Of a DNA stretch of 64,000 nt, positions 29,234 to 38,192 are shown piece after piece. The translations under genes were made by a program, and so were the position numbers. Below the pieces are notes generated by a model. It was not told the DNA's origin, made no database searches, and was given only the letters and a program-made list of their open reading frames with translations. The stretch's first letter is position 1. Every line of letters begins with the position of its first letter. Source of the stretch: Aquamicrobium sp. LC103 (lineage in GTDB: Bacteria; Pseudomonadota; Alphaproteobacteria; Rhizobiales; Rhizobiaceae); assembly GCF_001014615.2 (NCBI RefSeq), contig NZ_LBCQ02000001.1:1-64000 (forward strand), read 5' to 3'.

Positions 29234-30259
29234 CTACATGCCGGTATGCTTGTCGATCAGCGCCTGCGCATCCTCGACGAGAGCGGCGGCGTCCAGCCCC
29301 TTGGCCGACATTTCCTCGACCCAGGCATCGATCAGCGGCGCGGCGGTGTCGTGCCAGCGCTTGGTTTCGGCCTCGTCGAGGGTGACGATCTTGTTGTCGC
29401 GGTCCTCGGCGATCTTGAGGCCGACCTTGTCGCCGGCGTCCATCGTGCGGCCGAACATGGCGGCCGTCTCTATGCCGGAATTGGCGTCGATCACGGCCTT
29501 CAGGTTGTCGGGCAGCCTGTCGTAGGACGCCTGGTTCATGCCGAACAGGAAGGTCTGCGTGTAGAGCCCGTGGCCGCCGGAAAAGCCGGTGTGGTTGCCG
29601 ACGAGCTCGCTGACCTTCAAGGACGGCGTGACCTCCCACGGGATGGTCGTCGCGTCGATGACGCCCTTCGACAGCGCCTCCGTGACGGCGGGGACCGGCA
29701 TGCCGACCGGCGTCGCGCCGAGCGCCTCCAGCATCTCGTTGATGACGCGCGACCCGCCGCGGATCTTCAGCCCCTTCATGTCCTCGAGCTTTTCCACCGG
29801 CCGCTTGGAATGGATGAGGCCGGGCCCGTGGCCGTGCCAGGCGATCACCTTGATGCCGGTGAACTCGTCCGCGCAGTGCTTCTCGCAATATTCGTGGAAG
29901 GCCTTGGAGGTGGCCTCGCCGGTCGTCACCATGAACGGCAGCTCGAACGCCTCCGTGGTGGGGAAGCGGCCGGGCGTGTAGCCGATCACCGTCCAGACGA
30001 TATCGACCACCCCGTCGACGAGCTGGTCGACGAGCTGCGGCGGCGTGCCGCCGAGCGACATCGCGTCATACTGCTCGATCTTGATCTGCCCACCCGATTC
30101 GGACTGCACCTTTTCAGCCCACGGCTTGATGGCGTTGGCCGGGATGGTGGCCTGCGGCGGCAGGAACTGATGCAGGCGCAGCGTGATCTCCTGCGCGTGG
30201 GCCGAGACCACGGTCGCCCCAAGCGCGACGGTGGCCAGAAAAAGAGATTTCAGTTTCAT
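29234..30259 (-). CDS. TRAP transporter periplasmic solute-binding protein (DctP family)
   Basis: A 341-residue extracytoplasmic receptor. The signal peptide MKLKSLFLATVALGATVVSAHA ends before Gln-Glu-Ile. The mature part has DctP features such as LPPQATIPANAIKPWAEKV, the KLEDMKGLKIRGGSRV carboxylate-site region and an IPWEVTPSLKVSELV segment. ATG 30259 is used; a TTG 15 bp upstream is unlikely. The DctQ and DctM membrane subunits are not adjacent: a terminator follows and a divergent gene precedes. Ligand unknown; organic and sugar acids are usual. Confidence 0.9.
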   Translation of the reverse strand: MKLKSLFLATVALGATVVSAHAQEITLRLHQFLPPQATIPANAIKPWAEKVQSESGGQIKIEQYDAMSLGGTPPQLVDQLVDGVVDIVWTVIGYTPGRFPTTEAFELPFMVTTGEATSKAFHEYCEKHCADEFTGIKVIAWHGHGPGLIHSKRPVEKLEDMKGLKIRGGSRVINEMLEALGATPVGMPVPAVTEALSKGVIDATTIPWEVTPSLKVSELVGNHTGFSGGHGLYTQTFLFGMNQASYDRLPDNLKAVIDANSGIETAAMFGRTMDAGDKVGLKIAEDRDNKIVTLDEAETKRWHDTAAPLIDAWVEEMSAKGLDAAALVEDAQALIDKHTGM

Positions 30260-30471
30260 TGTTGTTCCTCCCAAGACGGTTGATTGTTATAGAGCAGTAC
30301 TTTCGCTAGAGAAAGCGGCCGTCGGGTTTTCATCATGGCGTTCCAATTGAGCCAATGCCAGCAAAAGCGACGGCCGGACCAGCCGCCGGAGCCTTGCGAA
30401 TTGGCATTTTCCGGACCGACATGCTAGCCCCGGCTAATTCGTGAACATGTGAAACTTCGGAGAACGAATTC

Positions 30472-31602
30472 ATGACCAGCGCGCCCGTCGCAAAGCCTCC
30501 CTACCGCGCAGACCATGTCGGCAGCCTGTTGCGCCCGGCCGCAGTCAAGGAAGCACGCAAGCGCTTTTATGACGACAAGACGATCGGCGCGGAGGAGCTG
30601 GCAGCCGCCGAGGACGCCGCGATCCGCGACGCGGTCAAGCTGCAGCAGGATGCCGGCCTGCTGGCGGTGACCGACGGCGAGATCCGCCGCTCCTTCTGGC
30701 ACTACGACTTCATGGGCGAGCTGACCGGCTTCGAGCTCGAGGAGCGCGACGAGGGCGTGCAGTTCCACGGCGTCAAGCTGCGCCCGATCTTCCCGACCAT
30801 CAAGGGCAAGCTCGACTTCCCGGAAGACCATCCGATGCTCGAGCACTACAAGTTCGTCGCCTCGGTGACCAACGTCACGCCGAAGATCTCGATCCCCGGG
30901 CCGAGCTGCTGCCATTTCCGCACCGCCAAGGCCGACATCCACCCGAAGGAATACCAGCATCCGGAGGCGCTGTTCGCCGACCTCGCCAAGACCTACGCCA
31001 AGGCGGTGAAGGCGTTCTACGACGCCGGCTGCCGCTATCTGCAGATGGACGACATCTTCTTCGCCTATCTCTGCGACCCCAAGCACCGTGCCGCCCGCGC
31101 GGCCGAGGGGCAGGATCCGGACTGGCTGATCGACCGCTACGCCTGGATGATGCACGAGGCGATCAAGGACCGGCCCGACGACATGGTCATCGGCATGCAT
31201 ATGTGCCGCGGCAATTTCGCCTCCACGCATGCCGCCGAGGGCGCCTACGACCCGGCCGCCGACGCGATCTTCAACAAGACCGGCGTCGACATCTATTTCA
31301 TGGAATACGACACCGAGCGCGCCGGCGGACTGGAGCCGCTGCGGCTTCTGCCGAAGGGCAACAAGCGCGTGCTGCCCGGCTTCATCACCACCAAGACCGG
31401 CGAGCTGGAAGATCTCGACGATCTCAAGCGCAAGTTCGACGCGGCGTCGGAATTCGCCGATATCGGCCAGCTCGGCATCGCCCCGCAATGCGGCTTCGCC
31501 TCCACCGAGGAAGGCAACAAGATCACCGAGGACGACCAGAAGCGCAAGCTCGACCTGGTGGTGCGCACCGCCGAGGCGATCTGGGGCGGCGTCGACAAGT
31601 GA
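30472..31602 (+). CDS. MetE C-terminal-like cobalamin-independent methyltransferase
   Basis: A 376-residue single-barrel protein related to the catalytic half of cobalamin-independent methionine synthase. The zinc ligands are all present: H243 and C245 in IGMHMCRGNF, E278 in YFMEYD and C340 in APQCGFAS. The N-terminal barrel of full MetE (about 750 residues) is missing, as in archaeal-type and other short homologues, so the methyl donor may not be methyl-tetrahydrofolate. It is divergent from dctP across about 210 bp with no recognised riboswitch. Confidence 0.87.
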   Translation: MTSAPVAKPPYRADHVGSLLRPAAVKEARKRFYDDKTIGAEELAAAEDAAIRDAVKLQQDAGLLAVTDGEIRRSFWHYDFMGELTGFELEERDEGVQFHGVKLRPIFPTIKGKLDFPEDHPMLEHYKFVASVTNVTPKISIPGPSCCHFRTAKADIHPKEYQHPEALFADLAKTYAKAVKAFYDAGCRYLQMDDIFFAYLCDPKHRAARAAEGQDPDWLIDRYAWMMHEAIKDRPDDMVIGMHMCRGNFASTHAAEGAYDPAADAIFNKTGVDIYFMEYDTERAGGLEPLRLLPKGNKRVLPGFITTKTGELEDLDDLKRKFDAASEFADIGQLGIAPQCGFASTEEGNKITEDDQKRKLDLVVRTAEAIWGGVDK

Positions 31603-31610
31603 TCCCGCCC

Positions 31611-31633
31611 GGCGCGGCGTCTCCCGCCGCGCC
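31611..31633. terminator. Bidirectional hairpin between convergent genes
   Basis: GGCGCGGCG-TCTCC-CGCCGCGCC forms a perfect 9-bp stem with a 5-nt loop in the 38-bp gap between the convergent MetE-like and aldose epimerase genes. It lacks a strong T-run on either side, so termination efficiency is uncertain. Confidence 0.55.
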
Positions 31634-31640
31634 GTGATGC

Positions 31641-32726
31641 CTATGCGAGGAATTCATCGTCGAAAGGCAGAGCCTCGCGGTGACCGTCCTCGAACGTCAA
31701 GATCAGGCAGCCGCCGGCGGGCACGATGCTCACCGGCGGCTTCCTTTTGTCGGGAGCGGTCGCGCCGATCACCTGCCGCACCGCGACGCTGCCGTCCGGC
31801 ACGAGCCTCAAGGCGGTCGCGACGCCCTCGCGCCTCACCGGATTGTCGCCGATCGAGGCACGATGGCCGACGGCGCTGCATCCGTCCTCGATGCCGAGCA
31901 CGCCGACATGGCGGCCGTTCCACGGCGCGTAGCGGCGCCCGCCATTCGAATACCAGAGCATCGTGACGGGAAGCTCGGCCGGCCTCTTCAGCACCAGGAC
32001 GAGATCGGCCTCGGCATGGCGCGCGCAGGCGGCGAAGCCGATGCCGGCGTCAGCGGCCTCCACCAGGGTGACGAAATCCTCATGCGCCTCGCCGATCGGG
32101 TAGCGCCCGAGATCGGCGAAACCGCCGCCGGCCATCGCCACGCGTTCGAGACGTTCCGAACGCGCCGGATAGGCGAGCAGCGAGCGGCCCCGCGCCGGAT
32201 CGGCCTCCAGCGCGGTTTCCGGCGTCAGCGCGCATTTCTTCGGCGAGAAGGCGAGCGTTCCGCCCTCCTCCATCCTTACCATCGTGTGGTGCGCGACCGG
32301 CACCTCGCCGCCGCCGCCATGGAAGCGGTGTTCCTGGTAGAGGAAGGGATGGCCGTCGCGCAGCGTCATCGTCTTTTCGAGCACGGCGCCCATGACCGGC
32401 CGCTCGAGCCGGAAGCGGGCGCGCCAGCCGCCTTCGACCGCCGCGCTCTCAACCGGCTCCCAGGCGCCGTTGGCGCTCCAGCCATGGGTCGGCGCCGCCT
32501 CGACATCGTTGCGCGAGAAGGGCGCGCAGAAGAAGTCGCCGGAAAGCCGGGCGACGTTCGGCGCCGGCCCCTCCGGCAGGTCCGCGTCGCTCTCGTCCGC
32601 CCAGGGCGCGCGATGCAGCGGCACGAGCGTCCTGCCGCCGTGCTCGATCGAAAGGCGCGCGATATGGCCGACCGAGAGGTCAACCGTCACCGAGATGCCG
32701 GCGGCGGCGAATTCATGCGTGTTCAT
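31641..32726 (-). CDS. Aldose 1-epimerase family protein (galactose mutarotase-like)
   Basis: A 361-residue beta-sandwich protein of the galactose mutarotase/DUF4432-like superfamily. The sequence has the sugar-contact blocks RFHGGGGEVPVAHHTMVRM and the GRSLLAYPARSERL region, and a late LWYSNGGRRYAPWNGRHVGVLGIED segment. It probably interconverts sugar anomers or binds a hexose in the cytoplasm, since no signal peptide is seen. It stands alone, convergent with the MetE-like gene and divergent from the carboxypeptidase gene. Confidence 0.82.
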   Translation of the reverse strand: MNTHEFAAAGISVTVDLSVGHIARLSIEHGGRTLVPLHRAPWADESDADLPEGPAPNVARLSGDFFCAPFSRNDVEAAPTHGWSANGAWEPVESAAVEGGWRARFRLERPVMGAVLEKTMTLRDGHPFLYQEHRFHGGGGEVPVAHHTMVRMEEGGTLAFSPKKCALTPETALEADPARGRSLLAYPARSERLERVAMAGGGFADLGRYPIGEAHEDFVTLVEAADAGIGFAACARHAEADLVLVLKRPAELPVTMLWYSNGGRRYAPWNGRHVGVLGIEDGCSAVGHRASIGDNPVRREGVATALRLVPDGSVAVRQVIGATAPDKRKPPVSIVPAGGCLILTFEDGHREALPFDDEFLA

Positions 32727-32824
32727 TGTGAAAAGTCCCCTGCTTTTCCGCCCCTGGGCTGCCCGCGGGATTGCGACGAATCCTGCCGTCAGGCATGATC
32801 CGACAACTCTGAACGTATTCGATC

Positions 32825-33835
32825 ATGTTTTTCAAAGGTCCGCCCTTGCCCGCCTCTCCGGTCACGATAAGGCTTCCCCGCTTTGCCGCAATCGTTTTGG
32901 CGACGCTGCTTGCGGCGAGCGGCTGCACCACTTCGTCGGTGCTGGAATCCTCCGCCGTGACCCCGCTCGTCTCGGAGAAATACGCGGCCATCGTGGTCGA
33001 TGCCGGCAACGGCAAGGTCCTCTTCGCGCGCGCCGCGGACGAGCCGCGCTATCCGGCCTCGCTGGCGAAGATGATGACGCTCTATCTCCTGTTCGAGGCG
33101 CTCGACGCCGGCAAGATCAGCCTCGCCACGCCGATACCGGTGTCCGCCAATGCGGCCTCGCGCCCGCCGTCGAGAATGGGGCTGAAGGCGGGCCAGACGA
33201 TCGACGTCGAGACCGCGATCCGCTGCCTGGCGACGAAGTCGGCGAACGACGTGGCGGTGGCGGTGGCGGAGTTCCTCGCCGGTTCCGAGGAGCAGTTCGC
33301 GGCGGTGATGACATCGCGGGCGCGTCAGCTCGGCATGCGCTCGACCGTCTTCCGCAACGCCTCCGGTCTGCCCGATCTCGAGCAGCGCACGACCGCGCGC
33401 GACATGGCCGCGCTTTCGGTGGCGCTGCGCAAGCGCTACCCGCACCACTATCATTATTTCTCCGACCGCTCCTTCACCTATGCGGGCAAGGTCATTCGCG
33501 GCCATAACGACCTGATCGGCGGCGTCGCCGGCGTCGACGGCCTCAAGACCGGCTATATCCGCGCCTCGGGCTACAACGTCGCCACCTCCGTTCGTCGCGG
33601 CGGTCGCGGCCTCGTCGTGGTGGTGATGGGCGGCGAGACCGCGAAAAGCCGCAACGCGCATGTCGAGGAACTGATCGAGGCCTATTTCCCGCGCACCGTG
33701 GCGGCGGCCGCGCCGGCACGTATCTCGCGGCCGGCGCCGGCGGGAATGCCGCCTCCGGTGGCGCAAGACGTCGTCGCGACGAGCCATGCCGGCGCGCCCG
33801 GTCCGACGCCGCCCGCGGCGATCGGGCAGTACTGA
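32825..33835 (+). CDS. D-alanyl-D-alanine carboxypeptidase (S11 family), possible lipoprotein
   Basis: A low-molecular-weight penicillin-binding protein that trims pentapeptide stems of peptidoglycan in the periplasm. The 336 residues contain the three catalytic motifs: SLAK at 79-82, SAN at 139-141 and KTG at 241-243. The N-terminus has a lipobox-like LAASGC with C34, so it may be a lipoprotein. The C-terminal 45 residues are Ala/Pro-rich and disordered, without the usual PBP5 anchor domain. It is the last protein gene before the tRNA-Arg at 34012. Confidence 0.92.
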   Translation: MFFKGPPLPASPVTIRLPRFAAIVLATLLAASGCTTSSVLESSAVTPLVSEKYAAIVVDAGNGKVLFARAADEPRYPASLAKMMTLYLLFEALDAGKISLATPIPVSANAASRPPSRMGLKAGQTIDVETAIRCLATKSANDVAVAVAEFLAGSEEQFAAVMTSRARQLGMRSTVFRNASGLPDLEQRTTARDMAALSVALRKRYPHHYHYFSDRSFTYAGKVIRGHNDLIGGVAGVDGLKTGYIRASGYNVATSVRRGGRGLVVVVMGGETAKSRNAHVEELIEAYFPRTVAAAAPARISRPAPAGMPPPVAQDVVATSHAGAPGPTPPAAIGQY

Positions 33836-34011
33836 TCGGCTCGACCGAAGCGCGGCCGACGGCCACTGGTCGAAAGCCGGCAATCCAGCCCATGCCCAAT
33901 TCCGCGATCGTCGCCGTTTCCTCGGTTGCTGAACGCGTCTCCATAGGCTAAGAAGCGCTGCGTCGGCGAGGTTTCACGCCAGTCGACATTTGCTTCCGGT
34001 TCTCCGGCAGC

Positions 34012-34088
34012 GCACCCGTAGCTCAGCTGGATAGAGTGCTGCCCTCCGAAGGCAGAGGTCACAGGTTCGAATCCTGTCGGGTGCGCCA
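34012..34088 (+). tRNA. tRNA-Arg (anticodon CCG)
   Basis: A 77-nt cloverleaf: acceptor GCACCCG pairs with CGGGTGC, the anticodon stem CTGCC/GGCAG encloses the loop CTCCGAA (anticodon CCG), and the T arm contains GGTTCGAATCC. The CCA end is encoded (34086-34088). It reads CGG codons. The gene is intact, and sequence character changes immediately 3' of it, which makes it a probable attachment site for the element that follows. Confidence 0.95.
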
Positions 34089-34331
34089 ATTTACTTATAA
34101 ATATCAGAGCGTTATGGCAGGCGAAGATTTGTCGTGCATGCTTTGAGAGCCGGTTGCAACCACATAGCAACCATCTAAGGCGTACAGCTGAGGCACACTG
34201 CGATTTCCGAGACGTCGAGGATGCCAGCGGCATCGGCTTGGAATAACTCCCTTTCACTACCACCGATGCCATTCCCTTCCAACGCATTGGCGTCAGACAA
34301 GCATTTGTCCCATCGCCGATGTTCGAAGGAA

Positions 34332-35567
34332 CTATGCGGAGTATGCTGTACATATCTGATCAGCGACTAACTCGGCCGTCGCGGCCGAGAGTGTCCATCC
34401 GAGATGGCCATGACCGGTGTTGTAGAATACGCCCGGGCGGCGTCCTTTGCCTACCCGCGGCATCATGTTGGGCATCATAGGCCTCAAGCCGGCCCACGGC
34501 ACCACTCGATTGGTGTCGACCTCGGGAAACAGCAAGCGGGTCCAATCGACCAGAGGTCTGATACGGTCATGGCGAATATCGCGGTTCATGCCGTTGAATT
34601 CGGCTGTGCCGGCGACGCGAAAGCGTCCGGCACCGAGACGGCTCGTGACGATCTTGGCCTGGTCGTCGAGCAGGCTTACCCAAGGCGCAGCGTTCTGGCT
34701 ACGCTCGTCATCAAGATGGACCGTGATGGAATAGCCTTTTACTGGATAGACGTTGACGCGGTCGCCAAGCATTGCCGCAAGTTTGCGGCTGGCGGATCCA
34801 GCACATATGACGACGCCATCAGCCCGTATTGTCTTTCGATCGGCCTTGCCGTTCGTTCTGTCCGCCGAATAATGGATATTGTACTCGCTATTGGCAACAA
34901 TCCGGTTGACGTCGGCATCGAGAATGAAGCGCCCACCGTGGCGCATACATGCCTTGGCGAGGCCGAATGTAAATTTGTGAATGTCGCCGGTCGAATCCGA
35001 CGGCGTGTAGAAACCGCCATGGAATTTGCCATGCAGCGTCGGCTCGATTGATGCTATCTCTGCGGCTGTCACCGGTTGGCGGTCGAGGCCGCCTTCGACC
35101 AGCATGGCGTTTACTTCCAATGCATGCAGGAAGCTGCCTTTGTCCCAATAGATGTGCAATATGCCCCGGCGGACATGATCGAAATCGATCTTCTCCCGCT
35201 TAGCGATCGCAAAGAGATGCTGTCGTGCCGCGATCGCCAGCCGCGTCGTCGCCACCGTGTTGTCGTGATAATTCCCGATGTTGGAGACGAACTCGGCAAG
35301 CCAACTGTATTTGTGCCAGCTCACGCCTGGACTTATCAGTAACGGCGCATTGCGCTGCATCATCCACTTGACGCCCTTGAGCACCGTCGACCAATGATTC
35401 CAGACCTCGGCGTTGCTGGCCGAGAGCTGGCCACCATTGGCGAAGGACGTTTCCATCCCCGAATAGCGCTGGCGGTCAAGGACGGTAACGGCGCAGCCGC
35501 GCTGCAGAAGAGCATAGGCTGTGGTGACGCCGGCAATACCGGCGCCGATGATTGCGATGTGAGGCAT
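34332..35567 (-). CDS. FAD-dependent oxidoreductase, D-amino acid dehydrogenase (DadA)-like
   Basis: A 411-residue DAO-family flavoprotein. The dinucleotide-binding start [20 protein letters not shown], the DadA-type [17 protein letters not shown] block and the C-terminal [16 protein letters not shown] are all present. It would oxidise an amino acid to the 2-oxo acid plus ammonia at the membrane or in the cytoplasm. ATG 35567 (GGAG upstream) is used; the open frame above it is the riboswitch leader. Because a tandem glycine riboswitch precedes it, glycine or an N-substituted glycine is a plausible substrate, though that is inference. Confidence 0.88.
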   Translation of the reverse strand: MPHIAIIGAGIAGVTTAYALLQRGCAVTVLDRQRYSGMETSFANGGQLSASNAEVWNHWSTVLKGVKWMMQRNAPLLISPGVSWHKYSWLAEFVSNIGNYHDNTVATTRLAIAARQHLFAIAKREKIDFDHVRRGILHIYWDKGSFLHALEVNAMLVEGGLDRQPVTAAEIASIEPTLHGKFHGGFYTPSDSTGDIHKFTFGLAKACMRHGGRFILDADVNRIVANSEYNIHYSADRTNGKADRKTIRADGVVICAGSASRKLAAMLGDRVNVYPVKGYSITVHLDDERSQNAAPWVSLLDDQAKIVTSRLGAGRFRVAGTAEFNGMNRDIRHDRIRPLVDWTRLLFPEVDTNRVVPWAGLRPMMPNMMPRVGKGRRPGVFYNTGHGHLGWTLSAATAELVADQICTAYSA

Positions 35568-35616
35568 TCCATTCTCCGCGAACAAAGTTGGGGCGGGCCG
35601 AAACCGTGGCTGTTCC

Positions 35617-35822
35617 CCAATCTGTCGCTGTACCTGAGAGCTTAACCGCACCGAACGGACTGCTGGCCCGGACGATGCGGCTTTCCCCTTCGGTGGACGC
35701 TCGCGGCGTCTCTCTCCAGATCGTTCAACTGCATGGTCACTTTGCCTGAGAGTTTCCTGGGGAGTTGCTCCGTCGGCGTCGACTCCATCATCTTTTCGAT
35801 GACGGCCGATCTCTCCCATGCA
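35617..35822 (-). promoter_or_regulatory. Tandem glycine riboswitch
   Basis: Two glycine aptamers lie in tandem on the minus strand. The 5' one (35729-35822) has GGGAGAGATCGG, then GACGCCGACGGAGCAACTCC and AACTCTCAGGCAAA. The 3' one (about 35617-35722) has TCTGGAGAGAGACGCC, CACCGAAGGGGAAAGCC and GCTCTCAGGTACAGCGACAGA, the core conserved bases of the class. The linker is only a few bases. A possible expression-platform hairpin (TTGGGG...CCCCAA, 35588-35620) overlaps the end of aptamer 2, about 20 bp before the DadA-like ATG. Glycine binding would switch expression of that gene, usually on. Confidence 0.92.
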
Positions 35823-35868
35823 GCCTTTTGAACGCTTTCTCTGCTGTATCTGCCCTAGCCACCATTGG

Positions 35869-36897
35869 CTAGGTATTCCAATCGAGGACGATCTTTCCGC
35901 TATTGCCGCTCATCATGGTTTCGAATCCGGCCTGGTAGTCAGTGACGGGAAGTCGATGGGTGATCACCTTACGGATATCCAGGCCGCTTTGCAGCATGGC
36001 GAGCATCTTGTGCCAAGTCTCAAACATTTCCCGACCATAGATTCCCTTGACCGTCAGCATCTTAAATACGACCTTTGTCCAGTCGACGGTGGTAGGACGT
36101 GCCGGAAGGCCTAGCATCGCAATCTTCCCGCCCATGACGAGGTTGTCCACCATTTGATCGAAAGCGGAGGGCGCGCCGCTCATCTCCAAACCGACGTCGA
36201 ATCCCTCCTTCATGCCGAGCCGCGACTTCACTGAAGCAAGCTGCTCCTTCGAGACATCTACGGCGATGACGTCGGTCACTGCTTCAGCCAAGGCAAGCCG
36301 AAAGGGATTCACATCGGTGATCACGACATGGCGGGCACCAACGTGACGGGCGACTGCCGCGCTCATGATGCCGATCGGGCCCGCGCCGGTGATCAGCACG
36401 TCCTCGCCCACGAGGTCGAAGGACAGTGCGGTATGGACAGCGTTTCCGAGTGGATCGAGAATCGCGCCCAACTCGTCGTCTATGTCATCAGGCAGCGGCA
36501 CCACGTTGAATGCCGGCAGACGAAGATACTCGGCGAAGGCACCCGGGATGTTAATCCCTATGCCCTTGGTCTCTGGGTCTAGGTGAAAGCGACCGCCACG
36601 GGCAGCGCGGCTGGTCATCCCGATGACATGGCCTTCGCCCGAAACACGTTGGCCGACATGAAGCCAACGCACATTTGAACCCGTTTCGACGATCTCTCCG
36701 GCATATTCGTGACCAACCACCATTGGCACCGGGATCGTTCGCCTGGCCCAGTCATCCCAAGCATAGATGTGAATGTCGGTGCCGCAGATCCCGGTCTTAT
36801 TGATCTTGATCAGCACGTCTTCGGCGCCGATAGCCGGGATTGGCTGGTCGTCCAACCAAAGGCCGGGTTCGGACCTTGCCTTCATCAGGGTTCGCAT
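35869..36897 (-). CDS. tdh: L-threonine 3-dehydrogenase-like, structural zinc cysteines missing
   Basis: Oxidises L-threonine to 2-amino-3-ketobutyrate with NAD+. The 342-residue protein matches E. coli Tdh (341) residue for residue in register: catalytic zinc C38, H63 and E64 are kept, as are the NAD loop GAGPIGIM and the late block [13 protein letters not shown]. However, the four cysteines of the structural zinc lobe (C93, C96, C99, C107 in E. coli) are G, S, A and D here, in an otherwise alignable segment. ATG 36897 has AGAGG at 7-bp spacing and gives the family length. Kbl is directly upstream. Confidence 0.9.
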   Translation of the reverse strand: MRTLMKARSEPGLWLDDQPIPAIGAEDVLIKINKTGICGTDIHIYAWDDWARRTIPVPMVVGHEYAGEIVETGSNVRWLHVGQRVSGEGHVIGMTSRAARGGRFHLDPETKGIGINIPGAFAEYLRLPAFNVVPLPDDIDDELGAILDPLGNAVHTALSFDLVGEDVLITGAGPIGIMSAAVARHVGARHVVITDVNPFRLALAEAVTDVIAVDVSKEQLASVKSRLGMKEGFDVGLEMSGAPSAFDQMVDNLVMGGKIAMLGLPARPTTVDWTKVVFKMLTVKGIYGREMFETWHKMLAMLQSGLDIRKVITHRLPVTDYQAGFETMMSGNSGKIVLDWNT

Positions 36898-36917
36898 CAG
36901 CATACCTCTCGCAATCA

Positions 36918-38123
36918 TCAAATTAGACCAAGCGTGACGCCGGCATCCTTGAAAGCATCAATGGCGAAATCGATGTCCGTCTCCGTCAACGCGGCGGACA
37001 TCTGGGTGCGGATGCGAGCCCGTCCCTTCGGCACGACGGGGTAGAAAAAGCCAGCAACATAAACGCCGCGCTCGTCGAGTGCGGCCGCCATCTTCTGTGC
37101 GCATTTCGCGTCGCCGAGCATCACCGGAATAATCGGTGTCTGCCCGGGTAGTAGTTCGAAACCAGCCTTTGCGAGGCCGGCCCGGAAGCGCTCGGCATGC
37201 AAAGCCAATACTCGACGGCGATCATCAGCCTTCTGGGCGATCTCGATAGCCTTGACGGATCCGGCCGCAACCGCAGGTGCAAGGCTATTGGAGAAAAGAT
37301 ACGGCCTCGCCCGCTGTCGCAGTAAGTCGATGACGGACTGAGACGCGGCGACGAAACCTCCCATCGCCCCGCCAAGGCTCTTGCCCAGTGTACCAGTCAC
37401 GATATCGACGCGCTGTCCGACGCCAGTCAGCGTCGGCGTCCCTTGGCCTCTTTCGCCCAGATGACCCGTGGCATGGCAATCATCGACCATGACCACCGCG
37501 CTGTAGCGGTCGGCGAGGTCGCAGATAGCAACAAGGTTCGCCACGTAGCCGTCCATGGAAAACACGCCGTCTGTGGCTATCATCTTTACGCGTGCCCCTG
37601 CCGCATCGGCTTCCTTCAGCCGATCCTCCAGTTCGTTCATATCGCCATTAGCGAAGCGATAGCGCCTTGCCTTACAAAGCCTGGCGCCGTCGATGATCGA
37701 CGCATGGTTGAGTGAATCCGAGATGATGGCATCTTCCTCCCCGAGCAAGGGGTCGAATACGCCGCCATTGGCGTCAAAGCAGGCAGCAAAAAGGATCGCA
37801 TCGTCCTTGCTCAAGTAATGCGCAATCATTCGCTCGAGGTCGCGGTGGAGAGTTTGCGTGCCACAGATGAAACGCACCGACGCCATGCCGAAGCCGAACT
37901 CGTCAAGTGCAGTCTTCGCCGCGGCGACGATTTCGGGGTGGTTTGCCAAGCCCAAATAGTTGTTGGCACATAGATTGATGACTTCGCGTGTTCCCACTGC
38001 CGACACCGTATTGATGCGGCCACCTTGCGGTCCCGAAATCGAGCGCTCTCGCTTGTAGAGACCCTCGCTTTCGATTTCTGAAAGCACTCTGTCAACGTGA
38101 GCAAAAAAAATTGAAGCGGTCAT
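36918..38123 (-). CDS. kbl: Glycine C-acetyltransferase (2-amino-3-ketobutyrate CoA ligase)
   Basis: PLP enzyme that splits 2-amino-3-ketobutyrate with CoA into glycine and acetyl-CoA, the second step after Tdh. The 401-residue sequence is canonical: [12 protein letters not shown], the SVRFICGT block, the cofactor motif [10 protein letters not shown] and the Schiff-base lysine K248 in [14 protein letters not shown]. It is 21 bp from the tdh start, so both enzymes are on one transcript. Unlike its partner, it shows no missing key residue. Confidence 0.96.
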   Translation of the reverse strand: MTASIFFAHVDRVLSEIESEGLYKRERSISGPQGGRINTVSAVGTREVINLCANNYLGLANHPEIVAAAKTALDEFGFGMASVRFICGTQTLHRDLERMIAHYLSKDDAILFAACFDANGGVFDPLLGEEDAIISDSLNHASIIDGARLCKARRYRFANGDMNELEDRLKEADAAGARVKMIATDGVFSMDGYVANLVAICDLADRYSAVVMVDDCHATGHLGERGQGTPTLTGVGQRVDIVTGTLGKSLGGAMGGFVAASQSVIDLLRQRARPYLFSNSLAPAVAAGSVKAIEIAQKADDRRRVLALHAERFRAGLAKAGFELLPGQTPIIPVMLGDAKCAQKMAAALDERGVYVAGFFYPVVPKGRARIRTQMSAALTETDIDFAIDAFKDAGVTLGLI

Positions 38124-38192
38124 GTTGGAGCCCCACTCATCGGAATCTCGACCTGCGGCTCCACGCTTCCGAAGAATTTAGAGAAGCAGCCA

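Noticed and set aside
30260-30471. SAM or cobalamin riboswitch before the MetE-like gene
   Set aside because: No conserved core of SAM-I, SAM-II or cobalamin classes could be found by eye.
34089-34331. Short minus-strand frame 3' of the tRNA that could be an integrase remnant
   Set aside because: One frame gives about 50 plausible-looking residues, but there is no recombinase motif, start codon or ribosome site.
33682-34353. Minus-strand open frame of 223 codons across the tRNA-Arg gene
   Set aside because: Its middle ([23 protein letters not shown]) is the well-known false translation of a tRNA-Arg; the rest overlaps the carboxypeptidase gene and non-coding DNA.
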